From assembly GCA_900323505.1 (NCBI GenBank), contig OOIN01000010.1, forward strand, positions 62,001 to 126,000: a DNA stretch of 64,000 nt, in the 5' to 3' direction. The translations under genes and the position numbers were made by a program. The notes under the pieces are model-generated. The model saw only the letters and a program-made list of their open reading frames with translations. It was not told the origin of the DNA and did not search any database. This document shows, piece by piece, positions 21,266 to 30,203 of the stretch (positions are counted from its first letter, which is position 1; every line of letters begins with the position of its first letter). The DNA comes from Ustilago trichophora (Eukaryota > Basidiomycota > Ustilaginomycetes > Ustilaginales > Ustilaginaceae).

Positions 21266-23269
21266 ATGCCCTCCCTCTCAACCAACAAATCCATGCTACC
21301 CAAGCGTCCCCAGATGAACAAGATCCGCTCTTGGTCCGCAGGTCTATCCACCAAGCTCTCCTCTTCCTCTGGGCCGTCCAACGATACTCCGGACCTCGCC
21401 GCCGAAATTGAGCAGCGTAAGAAGGGTATTGACTCTTTATACTCTTCTACCGAAGCATACTGGTCCTATCTCGGCAAGAAGAAGCCTGTTCCCTTTGACA
21501 CCTCTTCTCTCCCCCTCGACGAAACCGCATCGACCACAAGCGGAAACGTCGCTATCAAGCCCGAGCGCAAAATGCTCCCCGTCGAAGCGCTCGGTTGGGC
21601 TATGAGCTCCTTCGCCACTGCCTTTCCGGACGGCTCTGCGTATGGCTCCTGTCTAGGACTGTTGGGCGAAGCACACATCAAGCTCGCGAATCTCCAGACA
21701 GCTTTCACAAAAGACACCTCGCACATCTTCCTTGCACGCATTGCACGCTCCAAGGCCACCCTCGACAGCTTCACTGCCGCCCTCAAGAAACTCGACGCCG
21801 CCACTGCCCGTCTCGAATCGGCTCAGTGCAAAGTCCAAAAGAGCAAAAAGGAAAAGCGAGAGCTGGAAGAAGAGTTGCGTCTCGCAAAAGCGGCCTACGA
21901 CGAGGCTGTTACGGATGTCGAGGTGAGGGGCGAAGCAATCAGCGAGGCAGAGTACGACGACTGGCAGTGCCTGACCACGTACATGCAGGCTCAGCTCGAC
22001 TATATGGGGCAAGCGCATGCGGTATTGGAACAGGTCAAGAATATCTGGGGTGACGCTCCTCCTGCCGTGTCTCGTTCCGGTGCTTCTACTCCATTGACCA
22101 GGCCAAGATCGCTCTCGGGTGCAAAGGGAAGACCTTCCATCTCGCGCCGGTCCAGTGCTAAGGACGCTGTCGAGCTTTCCTCCAGCCGATTTGGATCACG
22201 CTCCTCGCTTAGCTTAGCCAATTCGGACAGACCTTCTTCCGCTAGCGATGAAACGAAGCGCGAAAAGGAGAAGGACAAAGAAACTAGCACCAGTAGCAAG
22301 AAGAACCGTCTCCGCATGCCTTCTTTCGGCGGGGCCTCTGACACGGTCGCTTCGGTCGCATCAGGGATCGGATCCTTCAGCCGCTCGCGAAGTAGCACCT
22401 TGTTCGGCGGCGGCGGAGCATCTACATCTGGCGATCAGAGCCCAGAGAAAGACCGCGAGTCCTCCTCCAGCAACAGCAACAGTAACAGCAAATGGGGGTT
22501 GAGTTTTGGCTCACGCAAGAAGGAAGGTTTCATGACCATGGACGAAGCAGAGAGATCTCACCTTGCCAATAGCGATCGACCGCCAGCGCTGCCCGCGAGG
22601 GATTACATTCGCCCCTCAGTCTCGGCGCTAGATGTCCACTTGGGCGATCACGATGGGTCCACCAATGGCCACGGTGGTGCGTCTCCCGACCTGCGCCTTC
22701 CGCGCGCCTCCTCTTCCTCCGACGACGACGAAGACCACTTGTTCAGACATACAGAACACGCAGCATCCCCCTTCTCACCAGATGCCAACAATCACAACTT
22801 CTCGCTGCGACAATCCGCAGCGCACGAAACAATCCACGAACGTGGCGAGTCACAGTTTTCATCTGAAATGCACATGATGGACAGCGCCTTCCTCGGTACC
22901 TCTTCAACTGCTGCCCATCTGGCGCTCAACCACACTGGTCTGTCCGCGTATTCGGACGGCGGAGATCCCTTCAACAACGCCCTCTCGCCTCACGCTACCG
23001 GTGGAAGATTCGACGAGGAGAGTTCCGAAGATGAAGAAGAGGAGAAGATGGGGTTGACTGCGGGTAGCTTGGTGGATAGTTCAGGGGAGAGAAGGGCGCA
23101 GGAGGGTGGTGGAGGGTGGAGGTCGGTGCTGAACGGAAATGGAGGCGGAAATGGAAGCTTGAGAGGTCCTCCGCCGCCTATTCCGTCAAGTGCTTCTTTC
23201 TTGTCAAAGAGTAAGGCAAGACTGGCGCCTCCTCCGCCACCGCCGCTTCCTTCGCGAAACAGTTCTTGA
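21266..23269 (+). CDS. BAR-domain protein with disordered Ser-rich tail
   Basis: 667 residues. Residues from about 45 to 270 are mostly helical with coiled-coil character (AEIEQRKKGIDSLYSSTEAYW, ARIARSKATLDSFTAALKKLD, KSKKEKRELEEELRLAKAAYDEA, YMQAQLDYMGQAHAVLEQVK). This fits a fungal BAR domain, which dimerises into a curved surface that binds and bends membranes. The rest is low complexity: a Ser/Arg-rich region with many possible phosphorylation sites, acidic patches (SSDDDEDH, EESSEDEEEEK) and a proline-rich end (PPPPIPSS, PPPPPPLPSR) of the kind bound by SH3 domains. No SH3 domain is present in the protein. A role in endocytosis or vesicle traffic is inferred from the family only. Single exon, tail to tail with the next gene. 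Confidence 0.75.
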   Translation: MPSLSTNKSMLPKRPQMNKIRSWSAGLSTKLSSSSGPSNDTPDLAAEIEQRKKGIDSLYSSTEAYWSYLGKKKPVPFDTSSLPLDETASTTSGNVAIKPERKMLPVEALGWAMSSFATAFPDGSAYGSCLGLLGEAHIKLANLQTAFTKDTSHIFLARIARSKATLDSFTAALKKLDAATARLESAQCKVQKSKKEKRELEEELRLAKAAYDEAVTDVEVRGEAISEAEYDDWQCLTTYMQAQLDYMGQAHAVLEQVKNIWGDAPPAVSRSGASTPLTRPRSLSGAKGRPSISRRSSAKDAVELSSSRFGSRSSLSLANSDRPSSASDETKREKEKDKETSTSSKKNRLRMPSFGGASDTVASVASGIGSFSRSRSSTLFGGGGASTSGDQSPEKDRESSSSNSNSNSKWGLSFGSRKKEGFMTMDEAERSHLANSDRPPALPARDYIRPSVSALDVHLGDHDGSTNGHGGASPDLRLPRASSSSDDDEDHLFRHTEHAASPFSPDANNHNFSLRQSAAHETIHERGESQFSSEMHMMDSAFLGTSSTAAHLALNHTGLSAYSDGGDPFNNALSPHATGGRFDEESSEDEEEEKMGLTAGSLVDSSGERRAQEGGGGWRSVLNGNGGGNGSLRGPPPPIPSSASFLSKSKARLAPPPPPPLPSRNSS

Positions 23270-23512
23270 GAAAGCAGCGATGCAGCCAGACCGTCAAAGA
23301 CCGACCAGGGAAACACAGCACAGATACAAGACCAATCTCAATACATCATCAACGACACAATATAGCAACACAGCATTGCGTGTACCTTCAGTAAAGGACA
23401 ATGCTATGGTCTTGCTTGCACATATGCATCAAAAACGCTGCGCTTAGACATGAATGCTACGCATTGGGTTAGAGAGTATGAGTCACGGATGTCGAACGTG
23501 AAAGGGTGGCGC

Positions 23513-26500
23513 TCAAACATCCTGTCGGTTGAGTGGCACTCTACCGCGAGCAAGATTTGCCCGCCTGACAGCCTCCAGACATTTCCCAATACCATCCACA
23601 TCGCTCAATAGCGTTACATGGCGATGGGCACTCTCCACGATACCTGGGCCGTCAAACTTCATACTGTACTTGTCCAATTTCAACCTTGCTTTTCCTGGTG
23701 GCTTGTTGGGATTGCTTTTGAACGGTGCGCCTTTACCCCAGAGTTCTTGAGGCAGACTTTCTGCTTCGGTCCGGTTGACGAGAAGTTTCGACCATTGGCC
23801 GGGGAGAGTGGTTGCAGAGCGTCGCGTGATCACGCCATCACCAGCTCCATACGTCATGCGGGAATAATCTCCTGCTCTGACATCATCTTTCCAGCCCGCA
23901 TCACCGGCATCTTGATTGTCGGCGGTGGTGGTAGATACCCCAACCAGAGCCCCTCGCACACTCGGCGTCCGTCCAGAAACCATAAGCATCAACGGAGGGT
24001 AACTCCCAGCTTGAAGCTTGTCAGCGTCGAAGCCGATTTCAATGTCACGCCAGAATTGGCGTACTCCGGATAAAGTACGTTCAAGGTAAAGCCAGCTTTG
24101 TGTGGGGTAGTCGAGGTTGTCGAACGCAGTCTGACTGGTGGAGTCGCGCGGATCATTCCGTGCGGCTCCTTGGCGGTTTTGGGGCTGAAGCTGCTCTTGT
24201 TCTTCCGGAGCAGGGCCGAAGTCTGCCTGAGTTAGGATCGCGGCGTCGGTACCGTCGGTGAGGCCTTCCATCAAGCCCATGGACAGGCCGTTGGCGTTTT
24301 CATTCGACGACTGGCCTTGAGGACTTGCAACGTCCAAGTTGCTGTCAGCGCTAGTAGATGATGTAGTCTGTACAACTTGGGAAGACTCGCTCTCAAAAGC
24401 AGCTCTGTCATTCATGTCTCTATCCCGGGCCGATATTGAGTCTTTTCCTTCTACGTAACCCTTACGAGCGAGCGCAACAACCTGCCTTCGTCTCCCAACT
24501 TCCAAACAAGGACTAAGTCCCAAGTCGTCCCACACGCCCGGCTGCAAGAAGTCTACATCTCTGAACCGTTCCCCCCTGTCATTCTGCGTCTGCTCCACCT
24601 CTTCCTCATCCATCTCTTTCAACACGGGAACCTCAAAGCACCTCCCATCAGTTGGCAGGAGATAAAAGCTGCTCCTGAAGCTGAAAGTTGCCCTCGGCGA
24701 GCAAATGGTATCGTTGAACAGTGCCGAGTCCCCAAATCTGAACGGGCCCAGTATGTTTGGCGTCCCTCTGAATGGTGTCGACGCGAAGACCAAACCCTCG
24801 AAAATTCGTGGGTTGCTGCACGTTGCAAGCGCATGAAGTGCAACCAAACCGCCCATCGAGTGTGCGATGACTTTGGCCCCCCTCTTTTTGCCATGGCCCG
24901 TTGCTGGGTCTGCCGAAGCGTCGTAGAGTTCTTCAAGGAAGGTGGTCAGCCGTCGAGAAGAGCGAGCGAGGGAAAGCCGCCAGTCATATCCCCAAGAGTA
25001 CACTTTTGCATGCCGTCGACCCGCCACCCGCTCTTCCAAGCGTTTTCCCATATCTACAAGTTTCCCGATATGCGTGCACATCTCAGAAGAATACACTAGA
25101 TCCTCGGAGCGGTCTTCTGCCTCACTAGATAGCCCCAGCTCGAGAGTAGGTCGCCGTAATCCAACTCCAACCTTGATCGGAATCCACATCATCATATTTG
25201 TCTCTGCGTCTCGTAGCACACTGCCCCGATACCCGCCTAGAATGACAACGTTGCCAGAGAGGTTCTTGAAATAGTCCGGGTTGCCAGGATCTTTCTTGAC
25301 TGACGGGATGGCTTCTGGCTCCAGAATGTTGGTAGACGAGATGATGGCTTTGGAGGAGGACTGGTTGGGGGATTCAGAGAAGGGGAAGGAGGGGAGGAAG
25401 CCCCACACGCTTTGTAGCGTCTCTTTCCACCGTGATGAGGTGACTTCCGGCGATGCTGCTGGAGGGGAAAACAGTTGCTCGTCCAATACTGCTGGGCTGA
25501 GATCCTCCTGGGAAGCCTGACGAGATACAACAGCTTCGACTTGGACGGCATCTTCCATCGAGAGGCCGTAGCTGAAGCCCGATCGTTGGGCGGCTAAGTC
25601 ATCCCCGCCCGCAGCGTACAATGGGACTGGATGAGGGCGCTGTGGAATGTCTCGTTCAGTCTCGTCCTCTTCGTGAGTGCGAGAAGCGACTTCTGGGACC
25701 TGTGAACTGACACCCATGCTCTTGCGCCGTGCTTTGGTGAGCAACTTGGAAGCGGTTGCAAAGGGCTTCTTGATTGTCGAGACTATACCGATGGATTGGA
25801 CATCTTCTCCCCCATCCACCGTCTCACCGCTTCTATCACTAGATTGCCGTCTGGTATCAGCCTTACTGCTGGAATTCAAGCTCAGCAGCGGATTCAAGCT
25901 AAGAAACGACCCCGAGGCGGGTAGCAGCCCACGGTAGTTGGAAGAAGAGCCGAAATGGGTGTCGTAGAACGCCTGTTTGGCTGTTGGATTTCGGTGTGCT
26001 GGGTGAATGTAGTTTGCATTCGGATTCTTGGGCGAAGGCCTCCATGGGTATGAGTCAGGATAGACGAGATCGTCTGGATGCTGAGTGGATTTCGCCGCGT
26101 GCTTGGGAACGGGCTCGTGGGAGGCTGGCAGGTCAGCTGCTCCTGGAGAGCCCGGCTCTGGCTCATCTTCCGAGGATGACGATTCCGAATACGAGAAATC
26201 TGGAGATTGTAGCGTAGTGACTCGTCCTCCAGGAGAAGCGGGGGCCGAGAGAGCTACTCGAGGATGGCTATTTGACGGCACATCAAGACCATTCGAGCCA
26301 CGACTCGGTTCAAGTTGCGAGTCGGTGGTATTTGGCCTCTGGACACCGACCTTGGTTGTACGTGTCGGCTGGGACGGATCTGTGCTCGATGAGGATGCGG
26401 CAGGGTGGTGAGGTAAGTCGTACTTCCAGCCGCGCTTGCTCTCTGGGATGAATCTACTATTTTCCAACTCTGACTCATCTGTATCGAGCTTGGAGGACGA

Positions 26501-26569
26501 TGAAGGGTCTTTCCAGGTGAGGATGGAGAACGAGTTGCGTTTCTTGCTCGCCTCGGCGGCGCTCGTCAT
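23513..26569 (-). CDS. LCAT-like alpha/beta-hydrolase (lipase/acyltransferase family)
   Basis: 1018 residues. The first 400 or so are Ser/Pro-rich and disordered. The catalytic part starts near GNVVILGGYRGSVLRD and includes VYSWGYDWRLSLARSSRRL, characteristic of the lecithin:cholesterol acyltransferase-like group, then the nucleophile elbow VIAHSMGGLVALHAL with Ser571. It continues with FASTPFRGTPNILGPFRFGD and a C-terminal YGAGDGVITRRSA block. A late His (ESAHRHVTLLSD) is the probable triad histidine. No signal peptide or clear membrane segment is seen, so an intracellular role is likely. Substrate unknown: phospholipase, acyltransferase or esterase are all possible. A 180-residue polar insertion (about 690-870) interrupts the hydrolase fold. 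Single exon; ATG 26567-26569 is the first in frame. Confidence 0.8.
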   Translation of the reverse strand: MTSAAEASKKRNSFSILTWKDPSSSSKLDTDESELENSRFIPESKRGWKYDLPHHPAASSSSTDPSQPTRTTKVGVQRPNTTDSQLEPSRGSNGLDVPSNSHPRVALSAPASPGGRVTTLQSPDFSYSESSSSEDEPEPGSPGAADLPASHEPVPKHAAKSTQHPDDLVYPDSYPWRPSPKNPNANYIHPAHRNPTAKQAFYDTHFGSSSNYRGLLPASGSFLSLNPLLSLNSSSKADTRRQSSDRSGETVDGGEDVQSIGIVSTIKKPFATASKLLTKARRKSMGVSSQVPEVASRTHEEDETERDIPQRPHPVPLYAAGGDDLAAQRSGFSYGLSMEDAVQVEAVVSRQASQEDLSPAVLDEQLFSPPAASPEVTSSRWKETLQSVWGFLPSFPFSESPNQSSSKAIISSTNILEPEAIPSVKKDPGNPDYFKNLSGNVVILGGYRGSVLRDAETNMMMWIPIKVGVGLRRPTLELGLSSEAEDRSEDLVYSSEMCTHIGKLVDMGKRLEERVAGRRHAKVYSWGYDWRLSLARSSRRLTTFLEELYDASADPATGHGKKRGAKVIAHSMGGLVALHALATCSNPRIFEGLVFASTPFRGTPNILGPFRFGDSALFNDTICSPRATFSFRSSFYLLPTDGRCFEVPVLKEMDEEEVEQTQNDRGERFRDVDFLQPGVWDDLGLSPCLEVGRRRQVVALARKGYVEGKDSISARDRDMNDRAAFESESSQVVQTTSSTSADSNLDVASPQGQSSNENANGLSMGLMEGLTDGTDAAILTQADFGPAPEEQEQLQPQNRQGAARNDPRDSTSQTAFDNLDYPTQSWLYLERTLSGVRQFWRDIEIGFDADKLQAGSYPPLMLMVSGRTPSVRGALVGVSTTTADNQDAGDAGWKDDVRAGDYSRMTYGAGDGVITRRSATTLPGQWSKLLVNRTEAESLPQELWGKGAPFKSNPNKPPGKARLKLDKYSMKFDGPGIVESAHRHVTLLSDVDGIGKCLEAVRRANLARGRVPLNRQDV

Positions 26570-27808
26570 GTTGATTGCAAAATCGACGGCAGAGCGGTAT
26601 GTAATGATTGATTGATCGAATGCGGTGAGGATGGAGGTCTAAGGGAAGATGGTAGCGAGGAGTCAGGAGGGGGCAATGGAGAGCGTGACCTGTTTGAACC
26701 CTGCTGTTGGAGTGCAAGGCGCTTGTGTGCAACCTACCGCTTGGGTGAAATCAACTCGGACAAAAGCTTAGCGCCCATCACATATCGGAAGAGCTGTCCC
26801 GTCTGACCAAAAGATGGACCCTTGATGACACCTGTCTGTTTCTATTGAGTCACCATGATCATTGTGTCTCCCGTCAGAAAAAAAATGCCACGGAGATATT
26901 TTGCCGAAGTTGCAGATGTTGTCTCGGCGAGTTTTGTCGACTTCTCCCTGCGGACTTCACGATATCTGATTACACGCTGGCCAAACTTCTGCTCGATCGG
27001 TAAGCCTTCTCAACGTCTAGCAGGCGCTCTTGACGTTTTTCAGCGCCATCGGACGATATTCTGGCTGTGCAAGAAGGGTCACACGACGATGCTGTGTCGG
27101 CAATCAATCTCATAAGCCCATCCCGGGAATTTTTAGTTAGTTGATGCCTCCACCTGCGGAATTATACCCCTGTTTGCTCTGCATCGGAACTGCTGGGCCG
27201 CGGTGGGTTTGCGGCCCAAAAAAAAAAGAAAGAAAAACAAAAAGGAGAAAAAAAGAAACAGAAAATAAGGGCCAGAAATGTCTGTTTGAATCGGTGATCC
27301 GATTGATCGATGTTATGATCGGGATCATTAGCCAGCCATCTCTTAATCCCTTGACCTGGAAGATGTGCCTAAAGAAACCAGGCTATGAAGGGACGATGTA
27401 GTCTGGGTGGTCTGTTGATGATGTTGTATTGTACAAGGGATGAGTCCGTAACTCTGATTTACACGCGCAAAGCAAGGAAAATGGGAAGTGGTGGCTATGG
27501 GGACATATGTGAAGCTTGAAGATTAGGGGGGAAACGGCGACAAGATCCGCGCTTGCTGGTTGCATGGAAAGCTTGGCAGGACGAGTCTTCTTGGTGAGGA
27601 GAGGATCCTTCGGTGTGGATTTTCTGTCGGTCAGAAACGGGGACGAACCCGTTCAAGAATTGTCTTTGGGGTGCTCCCGCTTGCCCTGTTCGGCATGGCG
27701 CCGCTATGATGCCGGAACATGGCAGGGCCAGCCGAGAAGTATCAGATTTCTGGCAGTCTTATTATATGTATCGCCACACTTTTCAGCTGTGCATATGTTC
27801 ACACAGGC
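26570..27808. other. 1.2-kb region, LCAT-like gene promoter and ATG44 3' flank
   Basis: Contains an A-rich stretch (27218-27268) preceded by a small GGGCCGCGGTGGGTTTGCGGCCC near-inverted repeat (about 27196-27218). No gene is supported; frames here have no recognisable similarity. Confidence 0.5.
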
Positions 27809-28060
27809 TCAAGCAGCAACTCGAGGCTGCGTCCTGTCGGCAAAATCCTTCTGGAACAACGATGAGGCGCGTGCGGCAGCCACACCACTATCAAAGACAA
27901 ATTCTCCAAAGCCGAGGTACTTTTCCAGCAGACCTTTAGTTGTGGGTTCGGTAATGCGGTCGATATCCGGACGAAGACCAGTCTGTCGCTTGATTCCTGC
28001 AAGTACTGTGGATACGAGCAAGGCGTCGCCTGCGTAGTGTAGCAATCGACCGAGGACCAT
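27809..28060 (-). CDS. ATG44: DUF1748 protein, mitofissin (Atg44)-like
   Basis: 83 residues from ATG 28058-28060. The frame is open further upstream, but the conserved family begins exactly here with MVLGRLLHYAGDALLVSTVLAGIKR. DUF1748 proteins are about 70-90 residues and include fission-yeast Atg44 and budding-yeast Mco8/Mdi1, small proteins of the mitochondrial intermembrane space that drive membrane fission for mitophagy. Features seen are an amphipathic first helix, a second helical part with GLLEKYLGFGEFVFDSG, and a polar tail ending TQPRVAA. No cleavable presequence is needed by known members. The upstream in-frame 77 codons are T/H/R-rich and lack family similarity; they are probably 5' UTR. 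The gene is divergent from NUP54, 480 bases between starts. Confidence 0.85.
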   Translation of the reverse strand: MVLGRLLHYAGDALLVSTVLAGIKRQTGLRPDIDRITEPTTKGLLEKYLGFGEFVFDSGVAAARASSLFQKDFADRTQPRVAA

Positions 28061-28540
28061 CTTGAAGCTATTGCGTGGATCGAGAGGTGCAGAAAGGAAG
28101 CGAAGTGTAAGAGTTGAAGTTGTGCTTAGGGTTGGTCGAAGCGATGGGTGATGGTGTCCAAGTGTTGGGTTGTCGCGCGTTGTTGCTAAAGTGACAGCAA
28201 TGGTATCAGGAATGGCCCGTGTGGTGATGTGTGTGCGTCTGTGCTGTGACGCGCCCAAAATAGAGGCTTGCGAATTTTTGAGATGCAACATGTGGATGAG
28301 TGCCGATTCAACATTTTCATTTTCAAAACATTTTGATACGAATCGATCTCAGAAGCTCGTGCGCCAAAATTTGTGGGCGCCAAGCGAACAACATCAGCTA
28401 CAGTACTCACAAAACACACGTCAACCTTCCCTCACCGTCACCAATCCACCGCTTCTCCAAGTCAATAGGGTTTCATCGCCGTTCGCCTATACGGAAAATA
28501 CATAAAGAGAGTCGTAGAAGCCCGCTTCGACCCAACAACG
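28061..28540. promoter_or_regulatory. divergent promoter region ATG44 / NUP54
   Basis: 480 bases between two start codons facing away from each other. Contains TTAGGGTTGG near 28124 on the + strand, within the ATG44 leader, and a TACAGTAC motif at 28399. No TATA box seen. Confidence 0.5.
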
Positions 28541-30052
28541 ATGGCGTTCTCGTTCGGAACACCAGCTGCACCCACGGCGACGCAGCCAGCAGCGGCTGGC
28601 ACAAGTGGCACATCCACCTTCTCCTTCGGCCAGACCCCAGCACAACAACAGCAAAAGCCTGCAACAGGCGGATTTTCTTTCGGAACACCAGCATCACAAT
28701 CCGCTACTTCTGCTGCTGCTCCAGCAACCTCCACCGGAGGAGGCCTCTTTGGCGGTTTCGGAAACTCACAGCCTGCAGCTGCGACTTCTACACAAGCACC
28801 AGCATCTTCAACTGGCGGTCTCTTTTCGTTTGGTGCTAAGCCCGCTGCTGCCACCTCACAGCCTCAACAGACTGCTGGCTCGGCATCCACCTTTGGCTCC
28901 AGCACAGGCGGTGGTCTGTTCAGCAATACAAGCGCAACTACACAACCTAGCTCAACAGGCACCGGATTCTCATTTGGCGCTCCAGCAACCAGCCAACAGC
29001 CACAGCAGCAGCAGTCAAACACCACCTCCCTCTTCGGCGCCCCCGCATCCTCTTTTGCCACATCTAGCGCGCAGCAGCCCGTCGCACAGACCCAGTTCTC
29101 CGCCCAACAACAGCAGCAACCACAGCAATCTATACCCGCGCAACCAGACAAGAAGCTCGGCACCAGCCTGTCCGCCAAATTGGAGCAGATTCGCGCAGCA
29201 TGGGACACAAACAATGCCGCTGGCTGTCGATTCGCCTATTACTTCTACAACAACGCTGGCAACTCTCAGAATCTGAAAATGATCCAAGGCAGGCGACCGG
29301 ATGCGGTGGGACCCATGCACGACCAGCTCTGGATGGCTGCTGTGAGGGAGAATCCCGATCCTAATCGCTTGTACCCTGTCCTAGCTTTGGGCTTCAACGA
29401 CCTTAAGAAGCGTATCGAGTCTCAAGCTAAGGAAGCGCAGAGGCAGAGAGCTTTGCTTTCGAACCTGGCTACCCGTCTGTCGGCATTGGAGCAGAAGCAC
29501 TCGTTGTCCAACTCGGTGCGCGCTCAGGCAGCTCAGAACCGTCAAGCGCAGCTGCATCACAAACTCATTGGGCTTGTGGCCAAAACTCAGCTTCTGATCC
29601 CAGCGCTGAGGGGGAAGAGCATCGGCCCCGAGGAGGAGAGGCTGATTGCGATCTTGGAAGCATGCGAAGCCGAAATTACGGGGTCGAACAACGCGCTCTC
29701 CACCCGCGCTGTTGCTTCCACAGCATACACCGCAGGTGCTGCGTCTGATGGACACAGCGTCCACCCTCATCACCCGGCAAACCATGCACGCTTGAGAGCA
29801 ATGATCAACGAGCTGTGGGCCCAGCTCGGCGTCATCCGCGCAAAGCGCGAGATGCTCGCCCGCGAAGGAAGGAGCGCTACCACCGAATGGGCCGTAGTAG
29901 ACCAGAGTGGATTGGACAACGTCACACGCATTCTCGGACAACAGCAGCAAGGGCTGAACCATCTCAGTACCACCTTGGAGAACGATACAAAGACCATGGA
30001 GACCATTACCAACGGGTTGATGGGTGTAAAGCTTGTGGGCGTCTCAAGATGA
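28541..30052 (+). CDS. NUP54: nucleoporin Nup54 (yeast Nup57)
   Basis: 503 residues. The first 190 or so carry FG repeats (FSFGTP, FSFGQT, GLFGGFG, LFSFGAK, SLFGAP) in a Gln/Ser/Thr/Ala-rich context, typical of the permeability barrier of the nuclear pore. From about 205 the chain is helical: QLWMAAVRENPDPNRLYPVL, LGFNDLKKRIESQAKEAQRQ, SALEQKHSLSNSVRAQ, KLIGLVAKTQLLIPALRGK, GPEEERLIAILEACEAEI. This is the Nup54 family core, which forms the Nup62-Nup58-Nup54 channel trimer (Nsp1-Nup49-Nup57 in yeast). The ATG at 28541 starts directly with an FG unit (MAFSFG), as in relatives. Single exon, tail to tail with the lactonase-like gene. Confidence 0.92.
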   Translation: MAFSFGTPAAPTATQPAAAGTSGTSTFSFGQTPAQQQQKPATGGFSFGTPASQSATSAAAPATSTGGGLFGGFGNSQPAAATSTQAPASSTGGLFSFGAKPAAATSQPQQTAGSASTFGSSTGGGLFSNTSATTQPSSTGTGFSFGAPATSQQPQQQQSNTTSLFGAPASSFATSSAQQPVAQTQFSAQQQQQPQQSIPAQPDKKLGTSLSAKLEQIRAAWDTNNAAGCRFAYYFYNNAGNSQNLKMIQGRRPDAVGPMHDQLWMAAVRENPDPNRLYPVLALGFNDLKKRIESQAKEAQRQRALLSNLATRLSALEQKHSLSNSVRAQAAQNRQAQLHHKLIGLVAKTQLLIPALRGKSIGPEEERLIAILEACEAEITGSNNALSTRAVASTAYTAGAASDGHSVHPHHPANHARLRAMINELWAQLGVIRAKREMLAREGRSATTEWAVVDQSGLDNVTRILGQQQQGLNHLSTTLENDTKTMETITNGLMGVKLVGVSR

Positions 30053-30098
30053 TCTCCTATTTTCATACTTGCACGCACTTTGTATTCCATGTCACATT

Positions 30099-30137
30099 TG
30101 TCAATCACGATTGTCAATCACGATGGCAATCACGATT
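30099..30137. repeat. tandem TGTCAATCACGAT repeat
   Basis: Two perfect 13-base copies (30099-30111, 30112-30124) and a third imperfect copy (GGCAATCACGATT, 30125-30137). Located in the 151-base gap between the stop codons of NUP54 and the lactonase-like gene. Confidence 0.85.
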
Positions 30138-30203
30138 GCTCTGCATCGCCCTATAATGCACAATCTGTTTGCTGTGTCGATTTGAAAAAGGCGTGATGTG
30201 TGA

